From assembly GCF_014873875.1 (NCBI RefSeq), contig NZ_JADBEM010000001.1, positions 4,960,001 to 5,024,000 of the forward strand: a stretch of 64,000 bases of DNA, written 5' to 3'. The position numbers and the translations under genes are program-made. The stretch's first letter is position 1; every line of letters starts with the position of its first letter. Under the pieces are notes generated by a model. The model made no database searches and was not told the origin of the DNA. It saw only the letters and a program-made list of their open reading frames with translations. This stretch comes from Actinopolymorpha pittospori. GTDB taxonomy: Bacteria > Actinomycetota > Actinomycetes > Propionibacteriales > Actinopolymorphaceae. This document shows, piece by piece, positions 23,980-33,234 of the stretch.

Positions 23980-25435
23980 TAGTACTTTGTTAGGTGTGTC
24001 GTTTCGTGTTCTGTGGTTGATGTTCTGACATGGTCGGTGCATGACTCCTGATCAGATAGCGGAGTTGCGGCCGAGGCTTGGCGAGTTCGCAGCCGACATG
24101 CTGGGTTGTCTTGCGCGTTCGGATCAGCGTGCCACGGGTGAGTTGTATCTGCGTGGCCTGTTGACTGATGGTCGGCGTAAGTCGATGCAGCCGATGGCGG
24201 AGCGGCTGGGTGTGGATCATCAGCGGTTGCAGCAGTTCGTCACTTCCTCGACATGGGATTTCACCGCGGTGCGGCGCAGGTTGAGCTCGTGGGCTGCGCA
24301 GGCGATTGGGCCGCGGGCATACGTGATCGACGACACCGGATTCCCCAAGGATGGGCCTGCCTCGGCGTGTGTGGCCTGGCAGTATTCCGGGACGTTGGGC
24401 AAGACCGCCAACTGCCAGATCGGGGTGAGTGTTCACGCGGTCAACGACACCTGCTCGGCGGCGGTTGACTGGCGGTTGTTTTGCCCGTAAAGCTGGGACG
24501 ACAAGGCCTGTGATGATCCTGAGCAGGCCGAGAAGGTCCGCCGGAAGCGAGCCGAATCCAAAGTCCCTGACGACGTGAGGCATGTCGAGAAGTGGCGGCT
24601 CGCGCTGGACATGCTTGATGAGCAAGCCGAATGGGGGTCGCCGAGGCTTCCCGTCGTTGCCGATGCCGGATATGGGGATTGCACCAGGTTCCGGCTCGGC
24701 GTGGAAGAACGTGGTCTGGACTATGTGGTCGCACTCAAAGCCGGCACCAGCGCCCACCCCGGCGAAGCGGAGCCGGTGAGACCGCCACGTAACGGTGGTC
24801 GTGGCAGACGTCCCAAGCCTCACTACCCGAAGCCGGCATCGAGTCTGCGCGAGATCGCCATGGCGGCCGGCCGCGATGCCTACCAGGAGGTGGCGTGGCG
24901 GCAGGGGACCAGAAAAACGAAAGGTAATCCGAGTGCTGCCATGACCTCGAAGTTCGCGGTGTTCGTGGTACGTCCGGCCAACCGCGACATCCCTCGCGCA
25001 GACGATGGGACCTTGCCGGCGAAGCTGCTGCTGGTCGAATGGCCCGATGAGGCGAACGAGCCTACCGACTACTGGCTTTCTAACCTGCCTGCCGACACAC
25101 CGATCGATCAGCTCGTCGACCTGGCAAAGATCCGGTGGCGGATCGAACATGACTACCGCGAACTGAAAACCGGGCTCGGCCTCGACCACTTCGAAGGACG
25201 CTCCTGGACCGGCTGGAACCGCCACGTCACACTCGTCGCGATCGCCCAAGCTTTCTGCACCATGGTCAGACTCGACCCAAAACAGGATGCGCCGGCCTGA
25301 GCTTGTACGCAGTCGTACACGAGCTACAAATCGTGCTCGCCCTCATCGCCGGCGCATGCCCCACCTGCCGACAAGAAGTCACCATCGACCACATCGAAGC
25401 ACTCGCCCCACCATGATCGACATGACAAAGTCCTA
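23980..25435 (+). mobile_element. IS701-family insertion sequence, copy 2
   Basis: Termini TAGTACTTTGT (23980) and ACAAAGTCCTA (to 25435), flanked on both sides by CTAG (23976-23979, 25436-25439). 1456 bp, same length as copy 1 and nearly identical, in opposite orientation 9.7 kb away. Confidence 0.92.
24041..25300 (+). pseudogene. IS701-family transposase with nonsense codon 150
   Basis: Same 419-codon gene as copy 1, but codon 150 is TAA (24488-24490) where copy 1 has GAA: a single G-to-T change just after the LFCP motif. Downstream sequence (VEKWRLALDMLDEQ, IRWRIEHDYRELKTG) is intact in the same frame. The stop comes after the first catalytic Asp pair but before the second Asp and the Glu, so the product is inactive. 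Only one other difference from copy 1, synonymous (a G/C change near the LGLDHFEG codons), was noticed, so the lesion is recent; copy 1 could still mobilise this one in trans. Confidence 0.9.
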
Positions 25436-25440
25436 CTAGG

Positions 25441-25563
25441 TCAGTTACCGACCGGTCGACGCGGGCGACGCGTCTTCTTGGGAGCCGGCTTGCGTTGGGA
25501 ACTCCTGTTCTTGTCGTCGTCCTTGCGGCGGGACTTCACAGGAAGGATCTTGTGGATGCTCAT
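25441..25563 (-). CDS. 40-residue, highly basic peptide
   Basis: ATG 25563 is preceded by AGAAGGAAA at 7 nt, a good ribosome binding site. The product begins MSIHKILPVKSRRKDDDKNR and ends KKTRRPRRPVGN; about 17 of 40 residues are Lys or Arg, with no hydrophobic segment. It stops two bases after the CTAG target duplication of IS701 copy 2, so the insertion lies right behind (or truncated) its 3' end: the TGA at 25441-25443 uses the first bases after CTAGG. I do not recognise it; small basic nucleoid- or ribosome-associated peptides look like this. Confidence 0.5.
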   Translation of the reverse strand: MSIHKILPVKSRRKDDDKNRSSQRKPAPKKTRRPRRPVGN

Positions 25564-25609
25564 CGTATTTCCTTCTACTTGATGGTGCTCTCTGTCGAAA
25601 CCGTTCGGC

Positions 25610-25909
25610 TTGACACGGAAAAGATTACGTGATGCTTTTCGAGTGGAGAAGGGGATAGAGCTGAGAGTTCACCCAATTGATGATGAGCGGATTAAGGTAA
25701 CAATCCCAGCATCGGAAACTGTCGAGATTCCGCCCGACCGGGGACAAGCACTTGTGATCACTGACGCGGACTTGGCCCTATTTTCGCGAATAGCTCACTC
25801 GCTGGATCACGTGAGCACCAAGGCTTCGGGTCCGGCCGTTGTTGCAGCCCGGCTGTCGTGCTTCTTGCAGGCGGCAACGCTGTGTTGCGCCGAGACCCCA
25901 GCGAACTGA
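25610..25909 (+). CDS. Hypothetical protein, lower-GC gene
   Basis: Up to 99 residues from TTG 25610 with no Shine-Dalgarno. The middle (ELRVHPIDDERIKVTIPASE ... GQALVITDADLALFSRIAHS) looks like a real beta-rich polypeptide with balanced composition, and codon use is distinctly less GC-rich than neighbours, suggesting foreign origin. No family recognised. It is divergent from the 40-residue basic peptide, sharing a 46-bp intergenic region. Confidence 0.35.
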   Translation: MTRKRLRDAFRVEKGIELRVHPIDDERIKVTIPASETVEIPPDRGQALVITDADLALFSRIAHSLDHVSTKASGPAVVAARLSCFLQAATLCCAETPAN

Positions 25910-26443
25910 CCACGCTGAGATGCTCACGGAGTTTCCTGCTACCGCCAGCGCGGGGCAGATAGTGCCTCGCCCATTCGAAGTATGTCCCTTTGACGGTCAG
26001 CGGTTTGGGTTGGCGTGGGCCGGAATACCAGACGGTCTCACATGGCCGCGGGCTTGGGCGTGACTTTACTCGACGGCCACTACAGCCTGGCGGGGCGGAA
26101 GCCGGTCTAGATTGTCGCCATCAAGCTCTTCCTACATGACGATCTGGACTCGGCTCTGTCTGGAGGCGATCTGTTCCTACAGCTGTGCGCAGACAATCGG
26201 GACACGGTGGTGCACGCGGTGATCGACCTGGTGGACTACACAAGTGGCGTGCTGACGTTGCATTGCCGTATCGATTGCCAAGCAATCGCCTTCGTCCCGT
26301 CGGTGTCCGCAGAGACTGGTTCGGTTTCACGCTGCATCGCCGATCCGACATCTCGAAGGCCACCCAATTGAACCAGCTGGTCTGGGTACAGCCACGTACG
26401 GCAGACTCAGCTCTCACCGACGCACGGTTGGGTTGAGCGCCCC
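25910..26443. other. Gene-poor junction region
   Basis: Apart from the short peroxidase remnant (26121-26240) nothing here is supported. It separates the IS-rich left part from the intact envelope-gene block. Confidence 0.5.
26121..26240 (+). pseudogene. DyP-type peroxidase fragment
   Basis: The frame KLFLHDDLDSALSGGDLFLQ followed by LCADNRDTVVHAVIDLV matches the conserved 'D.lDp..sggDl.vqicaddp.v..hA.r.l' segment of dye-decolourising peroxidases (first ferredoxin-like domain). Nothing upstream or downstream continues the enzyme, so only about 40 codons remain of a gene of roughly 400. Confidence 0.55.
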
Positions 26444-27802
26444 TTACGCCGGCCGCGTGTCCAGGGCCTGCGGCTCGCGGTTCGTGGACCGAAAAACCCA
26501 CAGTCGCAGCAGTAGGAAGCGCAGGACGGTCGCGGCGAGATTGGCCATGACGAGGACGATGAGTTCGAGGCCGCGCTCGGGTGCGGGGGCGAGCGTGTGC
26601 AGGACGCCGAGTGAGCCGCTGGTCAGGACCAGCCCCAGTGCGAAGACGAGCAGTCCCTGTGCTTGGTGTCGGCCGGCGGCGCGACGGCCCCGGACGCCGA
26701 AGGTGAGCCGCCGGTTCGCGGCGGTGTTGGCGATCGCGGTGAGGAGCAATGCGAGCAGGTTCGCGCCCTGCGCGCCGACCGTGCCGCGGAAGGCGACGTA
26801 CAGGACCAGATAGGCGAGTGTGCTGACCGCGCCGACGGCGGCGAAGCGGAGGAGCTGGCGGGTCAGGCCCGCGGCCACCCCTGGTGCGAGGGGTTCCAGC
26901 GGTCCCCGACCGAACTGCGTACGCAGCTGCCCCAGCGGCAGCCTGCCAACGGCGAATGCCCCGACCAGCCGGATGATTCCCCGCAGGTCGGCCAGCGCGG
27001 TCGCCACGATGTCCACCCGGCTGTCCGGATCGTCCACCCAGTCGACCGGCACCTCGTGAATGCGCAGGCCCGCACGCTCGGCGAGAACGAGGAGTTCGGT
27101 GTCGAAGAACCAGCCGCCATCCTCGACGAGGGGCACCAGGTGCTGGGCGACGTCGCGGCGGATCGCCTTGAAGCCGCACTGTGCGTCGGAGAATCGGGCG
27201 ACCAGCGTGCCGCGGAGCAGCAGGTTGTAGCCGCGGGAGATGAGCTCCCGCTTCGGGCCGCGGAGTACGCGGGAGGCGGGTGCGAGCCGGGTGCCGATGG
27301 CGAGGTCGGAGTGCCCCGAGATCAGCGGTGCCACCAGCGGAAGCAGGGCCGCAAGGTCGGTGGACAGGTCGACGTCCATGTAGGCGAGGACCGGCGCGGG
27401 TGAGTCGAGCCAGACGGCGCGTAACGCACGGCCCCGGCCCTTTTCGTCCAGGTGTACGACGCGCACCTCGGGAAACTCTGACGCGAGTGTCTGGGCGATC
27501 GAAAGAGTCCTGTCGGTGCTGGCGTTGTCGGCGATCGTGATGCGGAAGGGATACGGAAAGGTATGGGCGAGGTGCCAGTGCAGCCGGCGTACCGAGTTGG
27601 CGAGGTCGGCTTCTTCGTTGTACACGGGGACCACCACGTCCACCACCACCGATGGGTCGCGCCGCATCGGCTGGTAGGTCGAGCGGTCTGCGAGGGCACC
27701 TGTCGCTCGTGGGCTCGTGGATGGGGAGAGATTCGACGTGGAGATTCCATTCGGCGGGACCGACCCATCGTTCGGCCTGGAAGGAAAGGTAGCGGTCGTC
27801 AT
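26444..27802 (-). CDS. Glycosyltransferase family 2 - GtrA fusion protein
   Basis: 452 residues. Residues about 50-290 are a GT2 domain of the dolichyl/polyprenyl-phosphate sugar synthase type: VVVDVVVPVYNEEADLANSV, ITIADNASTDRTL, the D-x-D-like AYMDVDLSTDLAAL that binds the metal-nucleotide sugar, and FSDAQCGFKAIRRDV. Residues about 330-445 are a GtrA domain with four membrane helices (LLRFAAVGAVSTLAYLVLYV ... LLALLLTAIANTAANRRLTF). Such fusions charge polyprenyl phosphate with a hexose and help flip it, feeding GT39/GT83-type transferases outside. The GT39-type gene 255 bp upstream on the same strand is the natural partner. Start ATG 27802. Confidence 0.88.
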   Translation of the reverse strand: MTTATFPSRPNDGSVPPNGISTSNLSPSTSPRATGALADRSTYQPMRRDPSVVVDVVVPVYNEEADLANSVRRLHWHLAHTFPYPFRITIADNASTDRTLSIAQTLASEFPEVRVVHLDEKGRGRALRAVWLDSPAPVLAYMDVDLSTDLAALLPLVAPLISGHSDLAIGTRLAPASRVLRGPKRELISRGYNLLLRGTLVARFSDAQCGFKAIRRDVAQHLVPLVEDGGWFFDTELLVLAERAGLRIHEVPVDWVDDPDSRVDIVATALADLRGIIRLVGAFAVGRLPLGQLRTQFGRGPLEPLAPGVAAGLTRQLLRFAAVGAVSTLAYLVLYVAFRGTVGAQGANLLALLLTAIANTAANRRLTFGVRGRRAAGRHQAQGLLVFALGLVLTSGSLGVLHTLAPAPERGLELIVLVMANLAATVLRFLLLRLWVFRSTNREPQALDTRPA

Positions 27803-28057
27803 GCAATCGAGGGTTGACGGTCCGGCTGTCAGCGAAGTGTGGCGTGCCTGTGGACGACCTGTGAGCTAACCCCTCCTTGTGGCGGTGGACATCCAGGAGA
27901 CCGGTCGGCGAGACGTCACGTCATGGGCGGGGCTGCCCGCCCTGGCGGCAGACAAGTCCCCACGACCGCGCCTGGGGACGCGGATCGCGGGGACGGGTCG
28001 GAACCGGACCAGGCACCGGTCGGGCGACTTGGTGCCGGGTCCGTATTGCCCGTGGGG

Positions 28058-30253
28058 TCAGGCCGTCGCTCCGCTCTGGGTGGTCAGGTCGTAGACGGTC
28101 ACACCGCCGACCGTCGTGGGCGGGAAGGTGGCGGCTACCCAGGTCTCGATCTCCTGTGAACTCGACGTCGCGCCGTTCGTCCACATGCCGCCGCGCTGAC
28201 CACCGTTGCCACCCCTCCCGGCAGCGTCACCGCCCGGTTCCCGGGCGCTGTCGCCGAGGAAGTAGTGGATCCTTCCCGCGGCGACGTAGGCCTGGAACTG
28301 CGCGAGGGTCGGGGAGGGGTCGGTGCCGTTGAATCCACCGACGGGCATCACCGGTTCCCCGGTCGCGAGTTGGTAGCCGGCCGCGCTGTTGGAGCGGACC
28401 GTGGCCGCGACCCAGGTGTAGGAGTCGCTGTCCTTCTCCAACAGAGCAACGAGTTCGACGCTCGGCGTACTGCCCTGGAGGGGCCCGCCCATGCCTCCGG
28501 CGCCTTGGCCGTTCGGGCCGCCCTGTCCGCCGGGGAAGCCCCTGCCGGGACCTCCCTGGGCGTTCGGTCCGCCCTGTCCGTTCGGCCTGGCGGGGAAGCC
28601 GCCACCTGGTCCCGCCTGTCCGCCCTGGCCGTTGGGTGCGCCCCGACCGCCCGGGCGACCCCCCGGGAACATGCCACCCATGCCGCCCTGGCCGGCCGGT
28701 CCCGCCGAGGGGATCGCTCCCGCATGGGGTGTCGCGGCGGTGGCGATGGAGTACGCCGTAGGACCGGCGAGGATCGCCACGACCGCGAGGCCGGCCACCG
28801 CCGTTCGCACGGCGGCGAACCGGCCAACAAGCAGCAGCCCCACGACGGCGGCCAGTCCGGCGACGAGCACCGCGGTTCGCAGCCAGGGCTGCCAGTCCGA
28901 ACTCCGGGAGAGCAGCAGGTACGCCCAGTACGACGTACCCGCCACCGCCACCGCCAGCACCGCGCGGGCCACAAGTCGTCCGCGCAGCCGCCACAACTCG
29001 ACCGCACCCGCGCCCACGAGTGCCGCGATCGCTGGTGCCAGCGCGACCGTGTAGTAGGGGTGGATGATGCCGTGCATGAAGCTGAACACCAGCGTGGTGA
29101 CGACCAGCCAGCCGCCCCACAGCAGGAAGCCGGCGCGGGTCAGGTCCGTACGAGGTGCCCGTCGGGTCAGCCACAGCCCGATCAGGATGGCCACCACAGC
29201 TGCGGGCAGGAGCCAGGCGATCTGACCGCCCATCTCCGCGGAGAACAACCTGCTCCAACCGATCTGGCCCCAGCGGCCACCTCCCGGACCACCAGAGCCT
29301 GGGCCGCCACCGCCGCCGACGCTCCCGATTTCATTCCCGGTCAGGCGTCCCAGCCCGTTGTAGCCAAGAGCGAGCTCCAGAATGCTGTTGGTCGGCGATC
29401 CTCCGATGTAGGGCCGGTACTTCGCCGGCACCAGTTCGACGACGGCGATCCACCACCCCGCGGAGACGAGCAGGGCCAGTCCCGCAAGCAGAAGTTGACG
29501 GATCCTGCGGAACAGCCCGGTCGGGGCGGCCAGCAGGAAGACCAGGGCGAGCGCGGGGACGACGAGCAGCGCCTGGAGCATCTTCGTGAGGAAGCCGAAG
29601 CCGACGAGCGTCCCGGCCAGAACGAGCCAGCCCGTGCTTGCCTTATCGGTCGCTCGTACCGTCGCGTAGGCGGCGAGCAGGAGAAGTAGCACCAACAGCG
29701 CCTCCGGGTTGTTGAAGCGGAACATCAGTGCCGCCACCGGCGTGGCCGCGAGGACCAGCCCGGACAGCAGCGCGGCGGAGGGCGGGAACCACCGCCGTAC
29801 GGTCGCGACGAGCACACCCACCGAGGCGATGCCGGCGAGTGCCTCCGGGACCAGGACGCTCCACGCGTTGAGCCCGAACACGCGTACGGACAGAGCCATC
29901 AACCACAGCGCGGCGGGCGGTTTGTCCACGGTGATCGAGTTCGCCGCGTCCGAGGAGCCGTAGAAGAACGCCTTCCAGCTGACCGATCCGGCCTGGACCG
30001 CTGCTGAGTAGAAGCTGTTCGCCCACCCGGAGGCGCCGAGTCCCCACAGGTAGAGAACACCGGTGGCCAGCAACAGCCCGAGCAGCGCCGGACGTAGCCA
30101 ACGAGGGTCCTCCCTCCGGCCACGTAGCAACCGACCGGTCAGGGCCGTTCGCTGCGTCGGGGCGTCCAGTTCCGATCCAGCAGGACCACCCGGTCCTTCC
30201 GCAGATGCGGCGGGTCCGCCTGGGCCGGGAGTCGCGGGGAATGTCGTCGTCAT
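28058..30253 (-). CDS. GT39/ArnT-type membrane glycosyltransferase with Gly-rich loop
   Basis: 731 residues. About ten to twelve membrane helices; the first periplasmic loop carries NSITVDKPPAALWLMALSVR, the D-K-P-P motif with catalytic-type Asp of the GT-C fold used by protein mannosyl- and arabinosyl/hexosyl transferases, and FNNPEALLVLLLLLAAYATV. Between the last helix and the globular tail (about residues 510-590) is a low-complexity Gly/Pro/Gln stretch (PNGQGGQAG-like repeats). The soluble C-terminal domain (YTWVAATVRSNSAAGYQLAT, PVMPVGGFNGTDPSPTL) would lie outside. It would transfer a polyprenyl-phosphate-linked sugar, made by the GT2-GtrA protein, to an envelope acceptor. It follows the two-component genes by 42 bp. 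Confidence 0.87.
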   Translation of the reverse strand: MTTTFPATPGPGGPAASAEGPGGPAGSELDAPTQRTALTGRLLRGRREDPRWLRPALLGLLLATGVLYLWGLGASGWANSFYSAAVQAGSVSWKAFFYGSSDAANSITVDKPPAALWLMALSVRVFGLNAWSVLVPEALAGIASVGVLVATVRRWFPPSAALLSGLVLAATPVAALMFRFNNPEALLVLLLLLAAYATVRATDKASTGWLVLAGTLVGFGFLTKMLQALLVVPALALVFLLAAPTGLFRRIRQLLLAGLALLVSAGWWIAVVELVPAKYRPYIGGSPTNSILELALGYNGLGRLTGNEIGSVGGGGGPGSGGPGGGRWGQIGWSRLFSAEMGGQIAWLLPAAVVAILIGLWLTRRAPRTDLTRAGFLLWGGWLVVTTLVFSFMHGIIHPYYTVALAPAIAALVGAGAVELWRLRGRLVARAVLAVAVAGTSYWAYLLLSRSSDWQPWLRTAVLVAGLAAVVGLLLVGRFAAVRTAVAGLAVVAILAGPTAYSIATAATPHAGAIPSAGPAGQGGMGGMFPGGRPGGRGAPNGQGGQAGPGGGFPARPNGQGGPNAQGGPGRGFPGGQGGPNGQGAGGMGGPLQGSTPSVELVALLEKDSDSYTWVAATVRSNSAAGYQLATGEPVMPVGGFNGTDPSPTLAQFQAYVAAGRIHYFLGDSAREPGGDAAGRGGNGGQRGGMWTNGATSSSQEIETWVAATFPPTTVGGVTVYDLTTQSGATA

Positions 30254-30294
30254 GGAGCCAGCCTCGACACCGGTCCTGTGCGCCGGCTAGCGCC

Positions 30295-31929
30295 TCACTG
30301 TGCGTGGCCTGTGCGATTCCGCAGCCGGAAGGGCGCGCCGACTGGCCGGCGATGAGCCAGCGTCGTGTGGGGTGGGCGAGCGTCCGGGGTTTCGGGCGCC
30401 TCGGGTGATGCGGGTCGTGCGCGGCTGTCGTGCCGCGGGGTCCGGTTGGGGAGTTCGATGGTGAACGCGGTTCGCCCCGGTGTGCTGTCGACCCGTACGC
30501 GACCCCCGTGGGCCTCGGTGACGGCTGCCACGATCGCCAGGCCGAGGCCCGTGCTTCCGGCGGCGCGGGAGCGGGAGGTGTCGCCGCGGGCGAAGCGTTC
30601 GAAGACGGTCGGCTGCAGGGACGCCGGGATGCCGGGCCCTTCGTCGATGACGCGCAGCAGCACGACGCCGGTCCTCGAGGGTGGTGTGAGTTCGACGGTG
30701 ACCCGGGTTCGGGTGGGGGTGTGGGTCCGCGCGTTGGTGAGCAGGTTGGCCAGGACCTGGTGCAGGCGGTGCGGGTCACCGGTGACGACTACGGGTTCCT
30801 CGGGGAGGTGGAGTTCCCAGCGGTGTTCGGGTCCTGCGGCGCGGGCGTCGTTCAGGGCGTCCACGAGGAGGCGGGACAGGTCGACGCGGTCTCGGGCGAG
30901 TGGTCGGCCGGCGTCGAGGCGGGCTAGCAGGAGCAGGTCGTCCACGAGTGTCGTCATTCGGGCGGATTCGGACTCCACTCGGCCGATCGCGTAGGCCACG
31001 TCTTCTGGTACCACCTGCTGGCCGCGTCGGGTGAGTTCGGCGTATCCGCGGATCGCGGCGAGTGGGGTACGGAGTTCGTGGCTGGCGTCGGCGACGAACT
31101 GGCGTACCCGGGTTTCGCTGGCGTGCCGTGCGGCGAGTGCGGAGGCGATGTGGCCGAGCATCTGGTTGAGCGCGGAGCCGACCTGGCCGACCTCGGTGCG
31201 CGGGTCGGTGTCGACCTCGGGTACCCGTACGGCGAGGGCGACCTCGCCGCTGTGCAACGGCAGTTCGGCGACCCGCGTGGCGGTCGCAGCGACCCGATTG
31301 AGCGGCCGCAGGGTGCGCCGCACGATCGCCGCGCCAGCGAGGAACGCCGCCAGCAGACCCGCCGCGGCGACACCACCCACCACCAGAGCCACCTGGGTCA
31401 CGGTTGCACGTACAGGCGCCAGCGGAAGCCCCGTGATGACCACGTCGCCGCCCGGCAGGTCGGCGGCGATCAGCCGGTAGGTGCCGAGTCCTGTGATGTC
31501 GCGGCTGTGCGGATGACCGTCGACTGGCAGTTGGGTGAGGACGGGACGTGCCGAGGAGGCGACGGGCTGCGCCGTACCTGTTTTGTCGAGGACGGCGGCG
31601 GCGCTGACCTGTCCGTCGACCAGGCGGGCGCCGAGGGTGTCCGCGGCCGTTCCTGGAGCTGCGAGGAACCCGAGCTCTTCGGGGAGTTCTGGCCGGTCCG
31701 CTAAATCGGGCCGCGGTGCTCGTTGCCGGTGGTCGGCTGGTGGGCGTAGGGCGGTGGCGGTCCGGTCGGCGGCGGCGATGAGTTGTTCGTCGACGCGATT
31801 GGTCAGCGAGCTTTGCAATGCGAGCACGGTCACCACGCCGACGACGGTGCACACGGTGAGCAGCAGGGCCATCAGTACCGCGAGCAGTCGCGCCCGCAAT
31901 GTCCATCTCGCGGGTGTCAGGACAGCCAT
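30295..31929 (-). CDS. Two-component sensor histidine kinase
   Basis: 544 residues from ATG 31929 (CAGGTC just upstream; a longer frame to 31977 is less likely). Order: TM1 (LLAVLMALLLTVCTVVGVVT), extracytoplasmic sensor of about 120 residues, TM2 (VALVVGGVAAAGLLAAFLAG), HAMP, HisKA with FVADASHELRTPLAAIRGYA (phospho-His), N box LANLLTNARTHTPTRTRVTV, G1 DEGPGIP, G2 GLGLAIVAAVTEAHGG. It is 16 bp downstream of its response regulator and 42 bp upstream of the GT39-type gene, so RR-HK-GT39 form one transcript. The stimulus is unknown; envelope status is likely from context. Confidence 0.92.
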   Translation of the reverse strand: MAVLTPARWTLRARLLAVLMALLLTVCTVVGVVTVLALQSSLTNRVDEQLIAAADRTATALRPPADHRQRAPRPDLADRPELPEELGFLAAPGTAADTLGARLVDGQVSAAAVLDKTGTAQPVASSARPVLTQLPVDGHPHSRDITGLGTYRLIAADLPGGDVVITGLPLAPVRATVTQVALVVGGVAAAGLLAAFLAGAAIVRRTLRPLNRVAATATRVAELPLHSGEVALAVRVPEVDTDPRTEVGQVGSALNQMLGHIASALAARHASETRVRQFVADASHELRTPLAAIRGYAELTRRGQQVVPEDVAYAIGRVESESARMTTLVDDLLLLARLDAGRPLARDRVDLSRLLVDALNDARAAGPEHRWELHLPEEPVVVTGDPHRLHQVLANLLTNARTHTPTRTRVTVELTPPSRTGVVLLRVIDEGPGIPASLQPTVFERFARGDTSRSRAAGSTGLGLAIVAAVTEAHGGRVRVDSTPGRTAFTIELPNRTPRHDSRARPASPEAPETPDARPPHTTLAHRRPVGAPFRLRNRTGHAQ

Positions 31930-31945
31930 GACCTGCGTCCTCGTT

Positions 31946-32725
31946 TCAGGAGGCGGGTTTGAGGACGTATCCCGCACCGCGCATCGTGTGGATCATCTGG
32001 GGCCGGCCGGCGTCGATCTTCTTGCGCAGGTAGGAGATGTAGAGCTCCACGACGTTCGCCTGCCCGCCGAAGTCGTAGCTCCAGACGCGGTCGAGGATCT
32101 GGGCCTTGCTCAGGACCCGGCGCGGGTTGCGCATCAGGAACCGCAGCAGTTCGAACTCTGTCGCGGTCAGCGTCACGAGGTCACCGTCGCGTCGTACCTC
32201 GCGGCTGTCCTCGTCGAGGGTGAGGTCGCCGACCACGAGCAGGGCGTCGGAGCGGACGGCGGTGGCCACAGTGCGCCGCATCAGACCGCGCAGCCTGGCC
32301 ACGACCTCCTCCAGGCTGAACGGCTTGGTCACGTAGTCGTCCCCGCCCGCCGTCAGACCGGCGATGCGATCCTCCACCGCGTCCTTCGCGGTCAGGAAGA
32401 GGACGGGAACGTGGGGGTCCTCCTCACGCAGCCGGTGGAGGACCTCTAGGCCGTCCAGATCGGGCAGCATCACGTCCAGGACGACGGCGTCCGGGCGGAA
32501 CTCACGTGCGACGCGGACCCCCGTCAGGCCGTTGTCGGCCGCCCGCACGTCCCAGCCCTCGTAGCGCAGCGCCATCGCCAGCAGATCGGTGAGGGTGGGT
32601 TCGTCGTCGACGACCAAGACCCGAACCGGCGCGCCGTCGGCCCGACGCAGGCCTGCGTCTCCGCCGGCTCGGGCACCTGGCGTGGCGGCGCCGGTGCTCT
32701 GCGTCGACGTACTCGTGGTAGGCAT
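31946..32725 (-). CDS. OmpR/PhoB-family response regulator
   Basis: 259 residues from ATG 32725; the frame stays open further upstream but that part is low-complexity and not homologous. Receiver: VRVLVVDDEPTLTDLLAMAL (acidic pair), AVVLDVMLPDLDGLEVLHRL (phospho-acceptor Asp), VLFLTAKDAV and GGDDYVTKPFSLEEVVARLR (Lys). Winged helix: LTATEFELLRFLMRNPRRVL and VVELYISYLRKKIDAGRPQM, ending RGAGYVLKP. Such proteins bind tandem direct repeats; I did not find a convincing pair in the upstream 360 bp. First gene of an operon with the kinase and the GT39-type transferase. Confidence 0.93.
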   Translation of the reverse strand: MPTTSTSTQSTGAATPGARAGGDAGLRRADGAPVRVLVVDDEPTLTDLLAMALRYEGWDVRAADNGLTGVRVAREFRPDAVVLDVMLPDLDGLEVLHRLREEDPHVPVLFLTAKDAVEDRIAGLTAGGDDYVTKPFSLEEVVARLRGLMRRTVATAVRSDALLVVGDLTLDEDSREVRRDGDLVTLTATEFELLRFLMRNPRRVLSKAQILDRVWSYDFGGQANVVELYISYLRKKIDAGRPQMIHTMRGAGYVLKPAS

Positions 32726-33084
32726 GCGGGCATCGTGGCGGCGGTTCCTGTGTGGAACCTCAGCGCAACCTGTGAGTCGGCTGTGGTGTTGCCCGGACCC
32801 GCAGTCGGACCCGCCCTCGCGCACTGTCGCGTACCGTCCGTCGTGGTACACGAGCGGTGTGTGGTCGCCGTACCTCGCGTGGGTGACGCGCGCGACCACA
32901 GGATGGTGGTCAAGTACCGTTCGACGCCGGAACCAGCGCGAACGCCCGGATAACACCGAGGCTTCCGAAGAAGTGTGTGGCGAGTTCGAGCCGGATTGTC
33001 CAGCGATCACTTCCGCCTGCTTGTCGGCCAACTCGGGCGACGTGCCGAAGCGTCGGGCAAGGATGCTGGCCGGCTTCTCCGTGG
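32726..33084. promoter_or_regulatory. Upstream region of the two-component operon
   Basis: 359 bp with no supported gene; it must hold the response-regulator promoter. Minus-strand frames that continue the regulator backwards are low-complexity. No clear operator repeat was found. Confidence 0.4.
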
Positions 33085-33234
33085 TCACAGCTTGTCCCTC
33101 CACCTCTTGGGCAGCAGCCGGAGGCAGTCGTCACGGAACCGTCGCCTGGTGCAGACCCGGCCTGGGTGCCGGCCCTGGCAGATCCGCGCGAAGGCCTCGT
33201 CGACCGACCCAGGCTCTGGCACCTGCTCGCTCAC
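33085..33234 (-). CDS. Small basic protein, third gene of overlapping operon
   Basis: 49 residues from GTG 33234, which overlaps the preceding stop (GTGA) and is preceded by GGAGGAG at 8-14 nt inside the upstream gene. Sequence VSEQVPEPGSVDEAFARICQ then an Arg-rich half ending LRLLPKRWRDKL, with two Cys. No family recognised. The overlap, ribosome binding site and conserved operon style argue for a real gene despite its size. Confidence 0.5.
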   Translation of the reverse strand: MSEQVPEPGSVDEAFARICQGRHPGRVCTRRRFRDDCLRLLPKRWRDKL

